NCBI GenBank assembly: GCA_905181625.1
Contig: CAJIYJ010000005.1
Span: 186,001-250,000, forward strand
Direction: 5' to 3'
Length of the DNA: 64,000 bases
Source of the DNA: an uncultured Flavobacteriaceae bacterium
GTDB lineage: Bacteria > Bacteroidota > Bacteroidia > Flavobacteriales > Flavobacteriaceae
Positions 46,285 through 54,875 of the stretch are shown here, in pieces. The translations under genes and the position numbers were made by a program. Position 1 is the stretch's first letter, and every line of letters starts with the position of its first letter. The notes beneath the pieces are model-generated. The model did no database searches and was not told where the DNA came from. It was given only the letters and a program-made list of their open reading frames with translations.

Positions 46285-47313
46285 ATGACCGAATTGTTTT
46301 ACTATTTTATCTTTCTTTTATTATCTATGGTTGTTTCCTTTTATTTAAACGGATATGTTTATAGTACTTTTTCAAGTAATAAAATGATTGACCCCATAAA
46401 CGAAAGATCTTCGCATAACTCTAAAGCAACCAGATCGGGAGGGATTTCTTTGTTTTTAACCATTTGCTTGTGTTATGCTATAGCCGCTAGTACCGGGTTA
46501 TTGCTAATTCCTTCTACTCCTATTGTGCTTGGAATTGTTTTTATGGCCCTAACGGGTTTTATAGATGATATGTTTTCCGTTAGGTATAGGGAAAAATTTT
46601 TTTTACAACTATTTTCTGGTTTTTTAATTATTCAAGGTGGGTGGGCCATCGACTCTTTTCATGGGGTTTTTGGCGTTTTTGCGATTCCTGAGTGGGTAGG
46701 ATTTTTGGTTTCTATGTTTGTTTTTATTGTTGTTGTTAATTCTTTAAACTTAATAGATGGCCTAGACGGCCTAGCTTCATTAGTCTCGATTAAATTTTTT
46801 TTAATAATGGGAGGGCTCATTCTCGTTTCTTCCAAAGAAATGTTTGTTTTCTTTCCTATAATTATTGGTGCTCTTTTTGGGTTTTTAGGACACAACTTCA
46901 GTTCCTCTAAAAAAGTGTTTTTGGGGGATACCGGGTCTTTGTTTGTAGGCTCAATAATTGCTTTTTTTATGCTTTATGTGTTAGACTCTAGTAACCCTAT
47001 AATTACCGACTCTTATATCTCTAGACCTCTTTTAGTGGTGCTTTCTCTTTTCTATCCTTTAATAGACACTCTTAGGGCTGTAGTCCTTCGGTCTTATAAG
47101 GGGCGATCTCCTTTTATTGCTGACAGAATTCATTTACATCACCGGCTCGTTGACAAGGGTTATGAGCATTGGATGGCTTCTGTTTTAATCCTTTGCCTTT
47201 CTATATTTTTATTGGTTCTTAACTTTCTTGTATATGCAAAAATAGGTTTGCTTCTTTGTGTTGTGATAACTATTCTTTTATGTTTAATCATCTACCAATT
47301 CCTTTTTAAATGA
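46285..47313 (+). CDS. WecA/TagO-like undecaprenyl-phosphate sugar-1-phosphate transferase
   Basis: 342-aa polytopic membrane enzyme of the MraY/WecA family that starts glycan synthesis by loading a sugar-1-phosphate onto undecaprenyl phosphate. Motifs: DPINERSSHNSKATRSGGIS (Mg/uridine region, about 35-54), TGFIDDMFSVRYREK with the DD pair, NLIDGLDGLASL, GDTGSLFVGS and the cytoplasmic HIHH-type loop DRIHLHHRLVDKGYEHW that separates WecA/TagO from MraY. About 10 membrane helices. Flanked by two paralogous kelch-type proteins; its stop overlaps the start of the second (ATGA). Confidence 0.92.
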   Translation: MTELFYYFIFLLLSMVVSFYLNGYVYSTFSSNKMIDPINERSSHNSKATRSGGISLFLTICLCYAIAASTGLLLIPSTPIVLGIVFMALTGFIDDMFSVRYREKFFLQLFSGFLIIQGGWAIDSFHGVFGVFAIPEWVGFLVSMFVFIVVVNSLNLIDGLDGLASLVSIKFFLIMGGLILVSSKEMFVFFPIIIGALFGFLGHNFSSSKKVFLGDTGSLFVGSIIAFFMLYVLDSSNPIITDSYISRPLLVVLSLFYPLIDTLRAVVLRSYKGRSPFIADRIHLHHRLVDKGYEHWMASVLILCLSIFLLVLNFLVYAKIGLLLCVVITILLCLIIYQFLFK

Positions 47314-48665
47314 TTTTATTTTTTAGAGTTTTTCTTTTATTGTTTTGTTTTTTGTCCTTCTCTCAAGACTTTAAGGCTGAGCCTTTGTTAGTAAAAAAAG
47401 ATAGTGTTTCCTTTTACTCATTTTCTGAAAAAAGTGTTTCCTATTTTCGTTTTAATGATCAAAATAAATTAATTGTAAAATCTATTGATTACAATAAGTC
47501 TCTGCCAAAGTCATTAGATTCTGATTTAATAGCGGGTCTTAGCGCGGTTTCTAAAAAAGGTGTTGTTTATCTATTATATCCTGGAGGAGGCATCCTGTAT
47601 CGGTTTATAGACAATGCAATTGAACGAATTGATGAGAGTTTTGCGCACAGAAGTCAGTTTTCTGGACATTTTTTTATGTATAAAGAAAATCTTTATCTAC
47701 TAGGAGGTTATGGATATTGGAAGTCCGGCAGTTCTTTGACAAAATTCAATTTTCAAAGTGGAAGTTGGGATCTAGTTTCAACTTCTGGACAAGTTCCGCC
47801 TGAGGGAATCGACCAAGGTTCTTTTGTTGTAAAAGAAAACATTCTTTCTGTTTTTGATTTTTACGAGACTAATGCTGGGACTTCTAAGCTGAATCCTAAT
47901 TTGTTTGCGCTTAATCTAGATACTTTTATGTGGTCAAAAAAAGGAGCTTTGAACTCTCTTTTTAAAAACGACATTAGAAGGTCTATTCTTTTGGCTAAAC
48001 TTCCTTATAAAGAGTCTCTTATCACAAAGGCTCCCTGGGAGAATGAGTTTCAAATAGTTTCTCCTTCTCTAAATTCAATTAAAACTTATAAAACCAACGA
48101 TCTAAGTCAGTTGTCAAACAACTCTATTGTAGTGGGTGACAGGATGGTTTACTTCTCTAGGGACGCAAAAAGGACTGGATATACGGTTGTTTTTAAACCC
48201 CTTTCGGATTTGCTTTTGTTACCGTCTGAAGAGTTGTTGTACAATGATACTTTGGCGTTTAAAGTGTATGGCTTTTTTGCTATGTCTTTGCTTTTTATAT
48301 TACTTTTAGCTGTGTTTATTTACTTCAAAAGATCTGCTAAAGCCTGTTTTCTGTCTGCTAACTCTCTTTCCTTTGAAGAAAAGTCTGTTGCTATAAATAC
48401 CGACGAAAGATACTTTTTAAAACTCCTTGTCAACTCAAAAAAAGGAACTATTGAAAACTCCTTGATTTTAAGTTATTTTAAAAATGGGACAACTTCTCTT
48501 GATGCAGCCATAAAAAGAAAAAACAAAATGATTGATTTATTAAATAAAAAGTTTTTTGATTGCTTTGATACTCTCTTGATTAACAAAGTTTCTGGCCTCA
48601 AAGACTCTAGAGAGGTTTTTTATATTTTAAATTCTTCTGTAAAGGTTTTTGTAAAAGAAAGTTAG
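47310..48665 (+). CDS. Kelch-like single-pass membrane protein B, putative transmembrane regulator
   Basis: 451 aa. Signal peptide (1-18), extracytoplasmic beta-rich domain (about 20-318) with kelch-type strands (KENLYLLGGYGYWKSG; FNFQSGSWDLVS; LFALNLDTFMWSKKG), one membrane helix (about 319-338), and a 109-residue cytoplasmic tail resembling that of protein A: SLSFEEKSVAIN, ERYFLKLLVNSKKG, IKRKNKMIDLLNKKF, and KDSREVFYIL. Overlaps the WecA-like gene by 4 nt (ATGA), so the sensor-like protein is made with the enzyme. Function inferred, not known. Confidence 0.75.
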   Translation: MILFFRVFLLLFCFLSFSQDFKAEPLLVKKDSVSFYSFSEKSVSYFRFNDQNKLIVKSIDYNKSLPKSLDSDLIAGLSAVSKKGVVYLLYPGGGILYRFIDNAIERIDESFAHRSQFSGHFFMYKENLYLLGGYGYWKSGSSLTKFNFQSGSWDLVSTSGQVPPEGIDQGSFVVKENILSVFDFYETNAGTSKLNPNLFALNLDTFMWSKKGALNSLFKNDIRRSILLAKLPYKESLITKAPWENEFQIVSPSLNSIKTYKTNDLSQLSNNSIVVGDRMVYFSRDAKRTGYTVVFKPLSDLLLLPSEELLYNDTLAFKVYGFFAMSLLFILLLAVFIYFKRSAKACFLSANSLSFEEKSVAINTDERYFLKLLVNSKKGTIENSLILSYFKNGTTSLDAAIKRKNKMIDLLNKKFFDCFDTLLINKVSGLKDSREVFYILNSSVKVFVKES

Positions 48666-50173
48666 TTTTTTGAAATTAGCTTTTTCATTTCAGACACTAT
48701 CTTTCTGTCGTTTGAAAGTCTTGGAAGTTTATTCTGCCCCCCTAATTTTCCCTTTTTTTTCATATAATCCTTAAACCCTCCTTTTTTTACAACTACTATT
48801 TGCAAGGGCTTTAAAACCTTTCCGACTATAAGGTCATTATAGTAAATGTTTAACTCTTTTAGCTTTCCTTCCAGGGTTCTCGCAAATTCATTTGTTGCTT
48901 TTGAATTAGGCGCTGACTCAAACTCTATCCACCACTCATGAAAAGATATCCCTGCTTTTGAGCTTATCATTGGCGCAACAGTAAACTCCTTCACTGTTAA
49001 TTGTGTTTTGTCTATTGCTGACTTTAATGCTTTTTCCACTTCACTTCCAATAACATGTTCTCCAAAAGCTGAAATAAAGTGTTTGTACCTTCCTGTAACT
49101 AAAATTCTACAAGGTTTTAAAGAAACGAAAGAAATCGTATCTCCCGTGTTATAGCCCCATAATCCCGCTGTTGTGGAAACAATCAAAACATAGTTGACAT
49201 TAAGTGCAACTTCGTTAACCGTTAGTCTTTTTGGTTTTGTTTTTGTCATTTCTTCTATTTCGATAAACTCATAAAATATTCCTGAATTTAACTGTAGAAG
49301 CAATCCTTCTTTTGTTTGTGAATCTTGATAGGCAAAAAAGCCTTCTGAAGCCGGATAATACTCTATACTATCTACTTCTTTTCCTATTAACTTTTTTAAA
49401 GATTGTCTATAAGGTTCGTAGTTAACTCCTCCATAAACAAACAGGTTAAAATGAGGGAAAACTTCTCGAATCGTTTTTTTTCCAGATAATTCTTTGAGTT
49501 TTTCAAAATACATTTGAACCCAAGGAGGAATTCCCCCAATAATGGACATATCCTCTCGAATTGTTTCTTTGGATATTTCGTATACTTTTTTTTCCCATTC
49601 CTCTATGCAGTTTGTTTCCCAGCTGGGCAGCATGTTTGTTTTTAAATATGAAGGGGTGAAGTGTGCTATTATGCCTGATAGTCTCCCTGTATTAATCCCG
49701 TTGGTTTTTTCTAAAACAGGGCTGCCTTGCAAAAAAATAAATTTTTTATTTAAAAAATCTGTTTTTCCTGTTTCATTAATATAGTGTAGTGTTGCGTCCC
49801 GTGAACCCCTTACGTGAGTCGGCATCGAATCTTTCGTGATAGGGATATATTTCACCCCCGAAGTTGTTCCTGAGGTTTTTGCAAAATACAGTGGTTTACC
49901 TGGCCATGTTATGTTCTTTTCTCCATCAACAACCCTTTCAAAGTAAGGTCTTAAGCCTTCATAGTCTCTAACCGGTACGCTGTTTATGAAGTCTTGATGA
50001 GTAAAAACGTTTTTAAAATTATGCTCTTTTCCAAAAACAGTGTTCTTTCCTTTCCTAATCAGCTTGTGGAATACTTTTTTTTGAGTTTCAAAAGGTCTAC
50101 TAGACCATTTCCGAGTTCTACAAACAACCGCTTGGGCAAAGATTTTTGCAATATGTTCTTTTAGTGTTTTCAA
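48662..50173 (-). CDS. GH3 family acyl-adenylate-forming protein
   Basis: 503 aa, related to plant GH3 acyl-acid amido synthetases. Motifs: FAKTSGTTSGVKYIP (phosphate-binding loop, about 108-122), EYYPASEGFFAYQD, GLWGYNTGDTISF, VTGRYKHFISAFGEHV, and the C-terminal LGGQNKLPRLSNDR typical of bacterial GH3. Substrate unknown. Starts with TTG three nt after the M23 stop; same operon. Its stop overlaps that of kelch gene B (TTAG). Confidence 0.9.
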   Translation of the reverse strand: MKTLKEHIAKIFAQAVVCRTRKWSSRPFETQKKVFHKLIRKGKNTVFGKEHNFKNVFTHQDFINSVPVRDYEGLRPYFERVVDGEKNITWPGKPLYFAKTSGTTSGVKYIPITKDSMPTHVRGSRDATLHYINETGKTDFLNKKFIFLQGSPVLEKTNGINTGRLSGIIAHFTPSYLKTNMLPSWETNCIEEWEKKVYEISKETIREDMSIIGGIPPWVQMYFEKLKELSGKKTIREVFPHFNLFVYGGVNYEPYRQSLKKLIGKEVDSIEYYPASEGFFAYQDSQTKEGLLLQLNSGIFYEFIEIEEMTKTKPKRLTVNEVALNVNYVLIVSTTAGLWGYNTGDTISFVSLKPCRILVTGRYKHFISAFGEHVIGSEVEKALKSAIDKTQLTVKEFTVAPMISSKAGISFHEWWIEFESAPNSKATNEFARTLEGKLKELNIYYNDLIVGKVLKPLQIVVVKKGGFKDYMKKKGKLGGQNKLPRLSNDRKIVSEMKKLISKN

Positions 50174-50176
50174 AGT

Positions 50177-51034
50177 TTACTCAAAACTTATATAGTCTTC
50201 TGGGTTAATAGGATTTCCCTCACTCCATAGTTCAAAATGCAGGTGAGGGCCCGTTGTTAATTCCCCTGTGTTTCCTGAAAGCGCCAAAACCTGTCCCGCT
50301 TTCACTATTTCCCCTTGAGATACCAAGCCCGAAGAGTTGTGTTTATAGACGCTTATCAATCCAAAAGAGTGCTCCACCATTACAACATACCCTGTTTCTA
50401 TGGCCCATTCTGCAAAAACAACAACCCCATCAGCCACAGACTTAACGGGAGTGTTTGTTGGCGCGGCAACATCTGTTCCAAAATGTTTTTTTCCATAATC
50501 AAACTTAGCGGTTACCTCTCCATAAATAGGGCTAAACAATACATATTTTATTTTAGAAGAAGCGGGCTCTAGCGCATTAAAACGATCTTCTTTTTGAACA
50601 ATTACCCTAAGTAAAGAGTCTTCTAAATTTGTTTTGAAATCTAATTCCGAAATGTCCACTCTAACATCTGTCGCCTCTTGATTAAGTTGACTTTCTGTTG
50701 TTTCTCCTAAAATAACAGCCCCAATAGAGTTAATAAATTCTTGGTTTTTTTCTATAACGAAGCTTAGAGAATCCAAAATTTCTATGTTTTGTGCTGCTGT
50801 TGACCTTAACACAGTAGAGTCATAACCAGGAATATATTCTTTAATCGACGTAAAGGCAATTAAACATATTGTAGTTATAATTATAAAAATTGCTACAAAG
50901 GCGCTAAGCAAAAAAACATTAAGCTTATTAAGCTTATATGAAAGCCTCTCTTCGTATGTTTCTTCGTTAAGAACAACTAGCCTGTATTTGTTTAGCAGCC
51001 TTTCTTTTAAGGGTTTTTTTTCTTTTTCATCCAT
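50177..51034 (-). CDS. M23 (LytM-type) peptidase, membrane-anchored
   Basis: 285 aa from the ATG at 51034. One N-terminal membrane helix (about 30-52) after a basic cytoplasmic part, a coiled coil (about 85-160), then an intact M23 domain: HFGTDVAAP with His and Asp ligands, and GPHLHFELW with the full HxH. Predicted periplasmic murein endopeptidase. The frame reaches a TTG two codons upstream, but promoter position favours the ATG. Followed by GH3 with 3-nt spacing, a pairing common in flavobacteria. Confidence 0.92.
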   Translation of the reverse strand: MDEKEKKPLKERLLNKYRLVVLNEETYEERLSYKLNKLNVFLLSAFVAIFIIITTICLIAFTSIKEYIPGYDSTVLRSTAAQNIEILDSLSFVIEKNQEFINSIGAVILGETTESQLNQEATDVRVDISELDFKTNLEDSLLRVIVQKEDRFNALEPASSKIKYVLFSPIYGEVTAKFDYGKKHFGTDVAAPTNTPVKSVADGVVVFAEWAIETGYVVMVEHSFGLISVYKHNSSGLVSQGEIVKAGQVLALSGNTGELTTGPHLHFELWSEGNPINPEDYISFE

Positions 51035-51041
51035 TGACAAA

Positions 51042-51049
51042 CAAATATA
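51042..51049 (-). promoter_or_regulatory. -7 element of the M23-GH3 operon
   Basis: Minus-strand TATATTTG, exact match, 7 nt before the ATG at 51034; the mRNA would begin at or next to the start codon. No -33 TTG seen. Confidence 0.55.
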
Positions 51050-51118
51050 GTGATCGCTTTTTATAATGTTTGCTGTTTTATTTTATTGATTATCTATCTG
51101 TATTTGTATATTTCTTTT

Positions 51119-51126
51119 TACTTTTG
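51119..51126 (+). promoter_or_regulatory. -7 element of tatA
   Basis: TACTTTTG, exact TAnnTTTG match, 18 nt before the ATG at 51145. The TTG triplets upstream are at 12 and 30 nt, outside the usual spacing. Confidence 0.45.
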
Positions 51127-51144
51127 TTTAAATACATAAATATT

Positions 51145-51330
51145 ATGATTTCATCTAGTTTGTTTTTTGTGATCGGGCCCGGTCAAATCGCTATAATTGT
51201 TGTTTGTGTTCTTTTGTTTTTTGGAGGAAAAAAAATTCCGGAACTAATGAAAGGGTTAGGAACTGGAATTAAAGAGTTTAAAAAGGGGGTAAAAGAAGAG
51301 GAGTCTGAAAAAGATTCTGAAATAAAATAA
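51145..51330 (+). CDS. tatA: Twin-arginine translocase TatA/E subunit
   Basis: 61 aa from the ATG at 51145: short periplasmic N-terminus with GPGQ, one hydrophobic helix (about 12-24), hinge [18 protein letters not shown], amphipathic helix and a charged tail. Part of the Tat system that exports folded proteins. The open frame upstream to 51070 is a hydrophobic extension absent in the family and overlapping the promoter region, so it is rejected. tatC is not in the window. Confidence 0.93.
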   Translation: MISSSLFFVIGPGQIAIIVVCVLLFFGGKKIPELMKGLGTGIKEFKKGVKEEESEKDSEIK

Positions 51331-51338
51331 TTCCTTTT

Positions 51339-52313
51339 TTATTTTTTCTCATAAACTTTCAATGACTTGAAGATCGCTTCAAGCTCAATCATATATTGTC
51401 TTTTTTGAATTGAGGGAGAAAAGGCAAATCCATCCATTATAATAAGCCTGTTGTTTTGCTTGTCCTGAACAATATAATTTAAAAAAGGGCCTGCCATATA
51501 GTCGTTTTTCACTTCCCAGGTTCCTCTCATTTCTAGAGTTTTTAAGCCTTTTATTGTTGTTTTAGAGAAGTAAGGTTCATAGGCTTCTTCAGTTATCATG
51601 TATGAATTCTCGTTTCTTCCAGGAATAAATGTTTTTGAAACTGAATTTCTAAGTGTAATTGCTTTTGGCTTGTCAATTGTTTCAAAAAGTCCGTTATTTT
51701 CTAAGAAGTACACCAAAACATTAACGCTTCCTTTTTCTGTTTCTCTTTGAAGCCAAACCTTGCCACCTTCTTCCTCTTTGAATACTTTATAGGCTGAAGG
51801 AAAGGTTAGGTCTAGAAAAAACTTTTTAAGCCCGTTTGTCTTTAAAATTGATTTTTTTATTCTTCTTTGTTTCTCTTCGATTTCATTTTCCTTAAACGCT
51901 CTTATTGCTTTGCTTGCGTACAGGTCAATTTGACTCATGATTTCCTTGTTGTTTTCCCCATAAACCTCTACCACAACTTGAGGAGCGGCGTATTTGTTTT
52001 TGGTTATTTTTAAGGTGTCTGAATTTGTTTTTAAAACGGCCAGTACATTTCTACTGCTTCTTGTAAAGCCTGAAAAAATATCGGGGGAAATTTGTTTTAA
52101 AGAAAACAAGGGCTCTTGTTGGGGAAGCCCTAAGAATTCCGATGCAAAAGCTTTTCTAACATGAGCTCCAACTTGTGATTTCCAAAGCGCGTTTTCCATC
52201 ACAACAGTGACTGTATGTATGTTGCCGCTAGAAATTGGCTTATAGCTGTTTGACCCGCTGTCACATGAGGCGATTATTAAACAAGCGAATACAGTTAGTT
52301 TGATTAGTCTCAT
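51339..52313 (-). CDS. DUF4837 lipoprotein
   Basis: 324 aa. Lipobox IIASC gives lipidated Cys16. The features ENALWKSQVGAHVRKAFASE and PLFSLKQISPDIFSGFTRSS, and a later LEMRGTWEVKNDYMAGPFLN, are characteristic of DUF4837, a Bacteroidetes-specific envelope family of unknown function. Lies 8 nt downstream of pgk, probably co-transcribed. Confidence 0.85.
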   Translation of the reverse strand: MRLIKLTVFACLIIASCDSGSNSYKPISSGNIHTVTVVMENALWKSQVGAHVRKAFASEFLGLPQQEPLFSLKQISPDIFSGFTRSSRNVLAVLKTNSDTLKITKNKYAAPQVVVEVYGENNKEIMSQIDLYASKAIRAFKENEIEEKQRRIKKSILKTNGLKKFFLDLTFPSAYKVFKEEEGGKVWLQRETEKGSVNVLVYFLENNGLFETIDKPKAITLRNSVSKTFIPGRNENSYMITEEAYEPYFSKTTIKGLKTLEMRGTWEVKNDYMAGPFLNYIVQDKQNNRLIIMDGFAFSPSIQKRQYMIELEAIFKSLKVYEKK

Positions 52314-52321
52314 TGTTTTGG

Positions 52322-53509
52322 TTAGTCCATTAAAGCTTGTATTCCTGGCAAAATCTTTCCTTCTAGGCTTTCTAACATAGCGCCGCCGCCAGTTGAAACA
52401 TAACTTACTTTATTTTCAAAATTAAACTTTTTTACAGCTGCAACTGAGTCTCCTCCTCCAACAAGTGAAAATGCACCATTTTTTGTGCTTCTAGAAATTG
52501 ACTCCCCTATGGCTATTGTCCCTTTTGAGAATTTGCTTAATTCGAATACTCCCACAGGGCCGTTCCACAAAATAGTTTTGCTTTCGTTTATTATTTTGTC
52601 AAAAAGCTTTCTTGATTTAGGCCCTGCGTCCATTCCCTCCCATCCTTCTGGAATATTGTTAATTTCTGACTCTATTGTATTGGCTTTTTCTGAAAAATCG
52701 TCTCCACAAACAACGTCTAAAGGAAGATGTATTGAAACGTTTTTTTCTTTTGCTTTCTCTAAAATTGAGAGAGCCAAGTCTATTTTGTCGTTTTCACATA
52801 TTGAGTTCCCTATGCTTCCTCCCAATGCCTTAACAAATGTAAACGCCATACCGCCGCCAATGATAAGGCTGTCAACTTTGTCTATAATATTGTCAATAAT
52901 TGTGATTTTCGAAGAAACTTTTGCTCCTCCTAAAATTCCTAAAACCGGTTTTTCTCCGCTATCCATGACTTTTTGAATTGAACTTACCTCTTTTAAAAGA
53001 AGGTGTCCTGCAAATTTTTTGTTTGGAAAATGTTTGGCGATAACAGCTGTAGAAGCGTGGGCTCTATGAGCGGTTCCAAATGCGTCATTGACATAACAGT
53101 CTGCAAGTGAAGCTAGTTTTTTTGCAAAATTCTCGTCACCTATTGATTCTTCCAAATGAAACCTTAAATTCTCTAACAACAAGACTTCTTTAGGTTTTAT
53201 TTCGTTTGCAGCTTTTGAGGCTATTTCACCTACACTTTGAGAAACAAACTTAACGTTTAAGCCTAGTGTCTTCTCGATTTCATCTACAAGGTGTTTGAGT
53301 GAAAAATTCTGGTCTTCTCCTTTTGGTCTTCCTAAATGAGACATCAAAATACAGCTGCCTCCATCGTTAATTATTTTTAAAATAGTTGATTTTGCCGCTT
53401 CGATCCTAGAGTTGTCTGTAACTTGTTTTTGACTATTTAACGGCACGTTAAAGTCTACTCTTATTATGACTTTTTTCCCTTTAAAACTGTACTGATCAAT
53501 CGATTTCAT
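52322..53509 (-). CDS. pgk: Phosphoglycerate kinase
   Basis: ATP-generating step of glycolysis. 395 aa. KKVIIRVDFNVPLN at 12-25 (signature), LMSHLGRPKG, NDAFGTAHRAHAST, GGAKVSSKI, and GPVGVFELSKFSKGT with VGGGDSVAAV at the C-terminus. Has its own -7 element and is divergent from holB. Confidence 0.97.
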   Translation of the reverse strand: MKSIDQYSFKGKKVIIRVDFNVPLNSQKQVTDNSRIEAAKSTILKIINDGGSCILMSHLGRPKGEDQNFSLKHLVDEIEKTLGLNVKFVSQSVGEIASKAANEIKPKEVLLLENLRFHLEESIGDENFAKKLASLADCYVNDAFGTAHRAHASTAVIAKHFPNKKFAGHLLLKEVSSIQKVMDSGEKPVLGILGGAKVSSKITIIDNIIDKVDSLIIGGGMAFTFVKALGGSIGNSICENDKIDLALSILEKAKEKNVSIHLPLDVVCGDDFSEKANTIESEINNIPEGWEGMDAGPKSRKLFDKIINESKTILWNGPVGVFELSKFSKGTIAIGESISRSTKNGAFSLVGGGDSVAAVKKFNFENKVSYVSTGGGAMLESLEGKILPGIQALMD

Positions 53510-53531
53510 TCTTTTTTGAATAATTTATTGT

Positions 53532-53539
53532 CAAAGATA
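53532..53539 (-). promoter_or_regulatory. -7 element of pgk
   Basis: Minus-strand TATCTTTG, exact consensus, giving a leader of about 17 nt before the ATG at 53509. Forms one arm of a 10-bp inverted repeat with the holB -7 element (53530-53539 and 53573-53582). Confidence 0.6.
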
Positions 53540-53547
53540 TGTTTTTG

Positions 53548-53580
53548 TTGAACTTAAAAGAACATAAAATTTTATCTTTG
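53548..53580 (+). promoter_or_regulatory. holB promoter
   Basis: TTG (53548-53550), 22-nt spacer, TATCTTTG (53573-53580). Only 4 nt separate it from the ATG at 53585, so the transcript should be leaderless. Confidence 0.6.
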
Positions 53581-53584
53581 ACTT

Positions 53585-54715
53585 ATGTTGTTTAGAGAAA
53601 TTATAGGTCAAGAAAAGATTATTGAAGAATTGGCTAGAAGCTATCAAAAGGGTCGCATTTCACATTGTCAGTTGTTTAGTGGGTCTCAAGGGGATGGTAG
53701 TCTGCCGTTAGCAATAGCTTACGCTAGGCTGGTTTTATGTGGCGAAAATTCATCTTCAGAAAACTCTTGTGGTCTAAAAATAAGCGAATTAAAACATCCT
53801 GACCTTCATTTTATTTATCCGGTTGCAAATAATCTTGAGATAAAGTCTAAGGCTATTTCTGTTAACTTTTTGCCTCAGTGGAGAGAATTTATACACTCTA
53901 ATGCTTATGGGTCTTTATACGACTGGCACCTTTCTATTGGTATTGAAAACAAACAAGGTAAAATAGGGACAGATGAAGTCTTGGATATTGTTAAAAAAAT
54001 GTCATTAAAATCTTATGAAGGTGGGTGGAAGGTCGCGATTGTCTGGATGGCCGAAAAAATGAACCTTAGCGCAACCAATAAGCTTTTAAAATTAATTGAA
54101 GAGCCTCCTGACAAAACCTTGTTTTTGTTTGTTTCAGAAGACTCCTCTTCTTTAGCTGAAACCCTAATTTCTAGGTGCCAAATAATTAAGTTAAAAAAAT
54201 TGTCTTCTGAAAAAATTTATAAAGAATTAATTTCTAGAGGCTATTCTTCTGAAGAGGCGCGCGCCGCCTCTATACGCTCTTCAGGAGATTTTAATAAAGC
54301 TCTAAAAACTGTTGGCAACAAACAAGAAGAAAAAATGTTTGAGAAGTGGTTTTTGTCCTGGGTTAGATCCGCTTTTAAAGTTCGCACAAATAAAGAGGCT
54401 GTAATTGAGCTTGTCGGCTGGAGCAAGACCCTTTCTAAAGAAGGGCGAGAAACGCAAAAAAGCTTTATTTCTTTCGCTCTTGAATTGTTTCGTCAAGCTT
54501 TATTAAAAAATTATTTCTTAAATGAATTAACTGTTTTTTCTCCGAAAACTGATTTTAATTTCGATGCTTTTTCTGAGTTTATAACAGGACAAAACATCGA
54601 AGAAATTTCCCAAGAATTAGAAAAGGCTTATTACAATATTCAGTCTAATGGAAATTCTAATATGATTTTCATGGACCTCTCTTTAAAGCTTACTAGACTT
54701 CTTCATAAGTCTTGA
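53585..54715 (+). CDS. holB: DNA polymerase III, delta prime subunit
   Basis: Clamp-loader component. 376 aa. FREIIGQEKIIEELARSY start, degenerate P-loop FSGSQGDGSLPLAIAYA (no GKT/S, as in delta prime), EKMNLSATNKLLKLIEEPP sensor region, and SRCQIIKLKKL SRC motif. Two of the usual zinc-module cysteines remain (LCGENSSSENSCGLK). Convergent to the methyltransferase with a 158-bp gap. Confidence 0.93.
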   Translation: MLFREIIGQEKIIEELARSYQKGRISHCQLFSGSQGDGSLPLAIAYARLVLCGENSSSENSCGLKISELKHPDLHFIYPVANNLEIKSKAISVNFLPQWREFIHSNAYGSLYDWHLSIGIENKQGKIGTDEVLDIVKKMSLKSYEGGWKVAIVWMAEKMNLSATNKLLKLIEEPPDKTLFLFVSEDSSSLAETLISRCQIIKLKKLSSEKIYKELISRGYSSEEARAASIRSSGDFNKALKTVGNKQEEKMFEKWFLSWVRSAFKVRTNKEAVIELVGWSKTLSKEGRETQKSFISFALELFRQALLKNYFLNELTVFSPKTDFNFDAFSEFITGQNIEEISQELEKAYYNIQSNGNSNMIFMDLSLKLTRLLHKS

Positions 54716-54851
54716 TTTTGATTACAAGAATCTTTCGCTACTTTATGTTCTAATCAAAAACACTGTTCTGTTTTTTTGTTGTTCTTTCTCTTTTATTTTG
54801 TCGTCACCACTTTGTTGATAATGCTTTGTTGAGGTTAAAACTCGGCTGAGA

Positions 54852-54875
54852 GAAAAAAGCTTCTTAAAACGCTTT
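54852..54875 (-). terminator. Weak terminator after the methyltransferase gene
   Basis: On the minus strand AAAGC and GCTTT (54871-54875 and 54856-54860) pair across a 10-nt loop and are followed by U residues. The stem is short (5 bp) and touches the stop codon. The rest of 54716-54873 shows only one DnaA-box-like 9-mer (TGTTGATAA, 54813-54821) and no gene. Confidence 0.35.

Noticed and set aside
50254-50572. Open frames on the plus strand opposite the M23 peptidase
   Set aside because: Shadows of the coding strand; no start signal, composition or similarity of their own.
51070-51144. Hydrophobic extension of tatA
   Set aside because: Would give two membrane helices, unlike TatA, and covers the promoter element.
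54716-54873. 158-bp non-coding gap near the parS sites as possible oriC
   Set aside because: Only one imperfect DnaA-box-like 9-mer and no AT-rich unwinding repeats; too little evidence.
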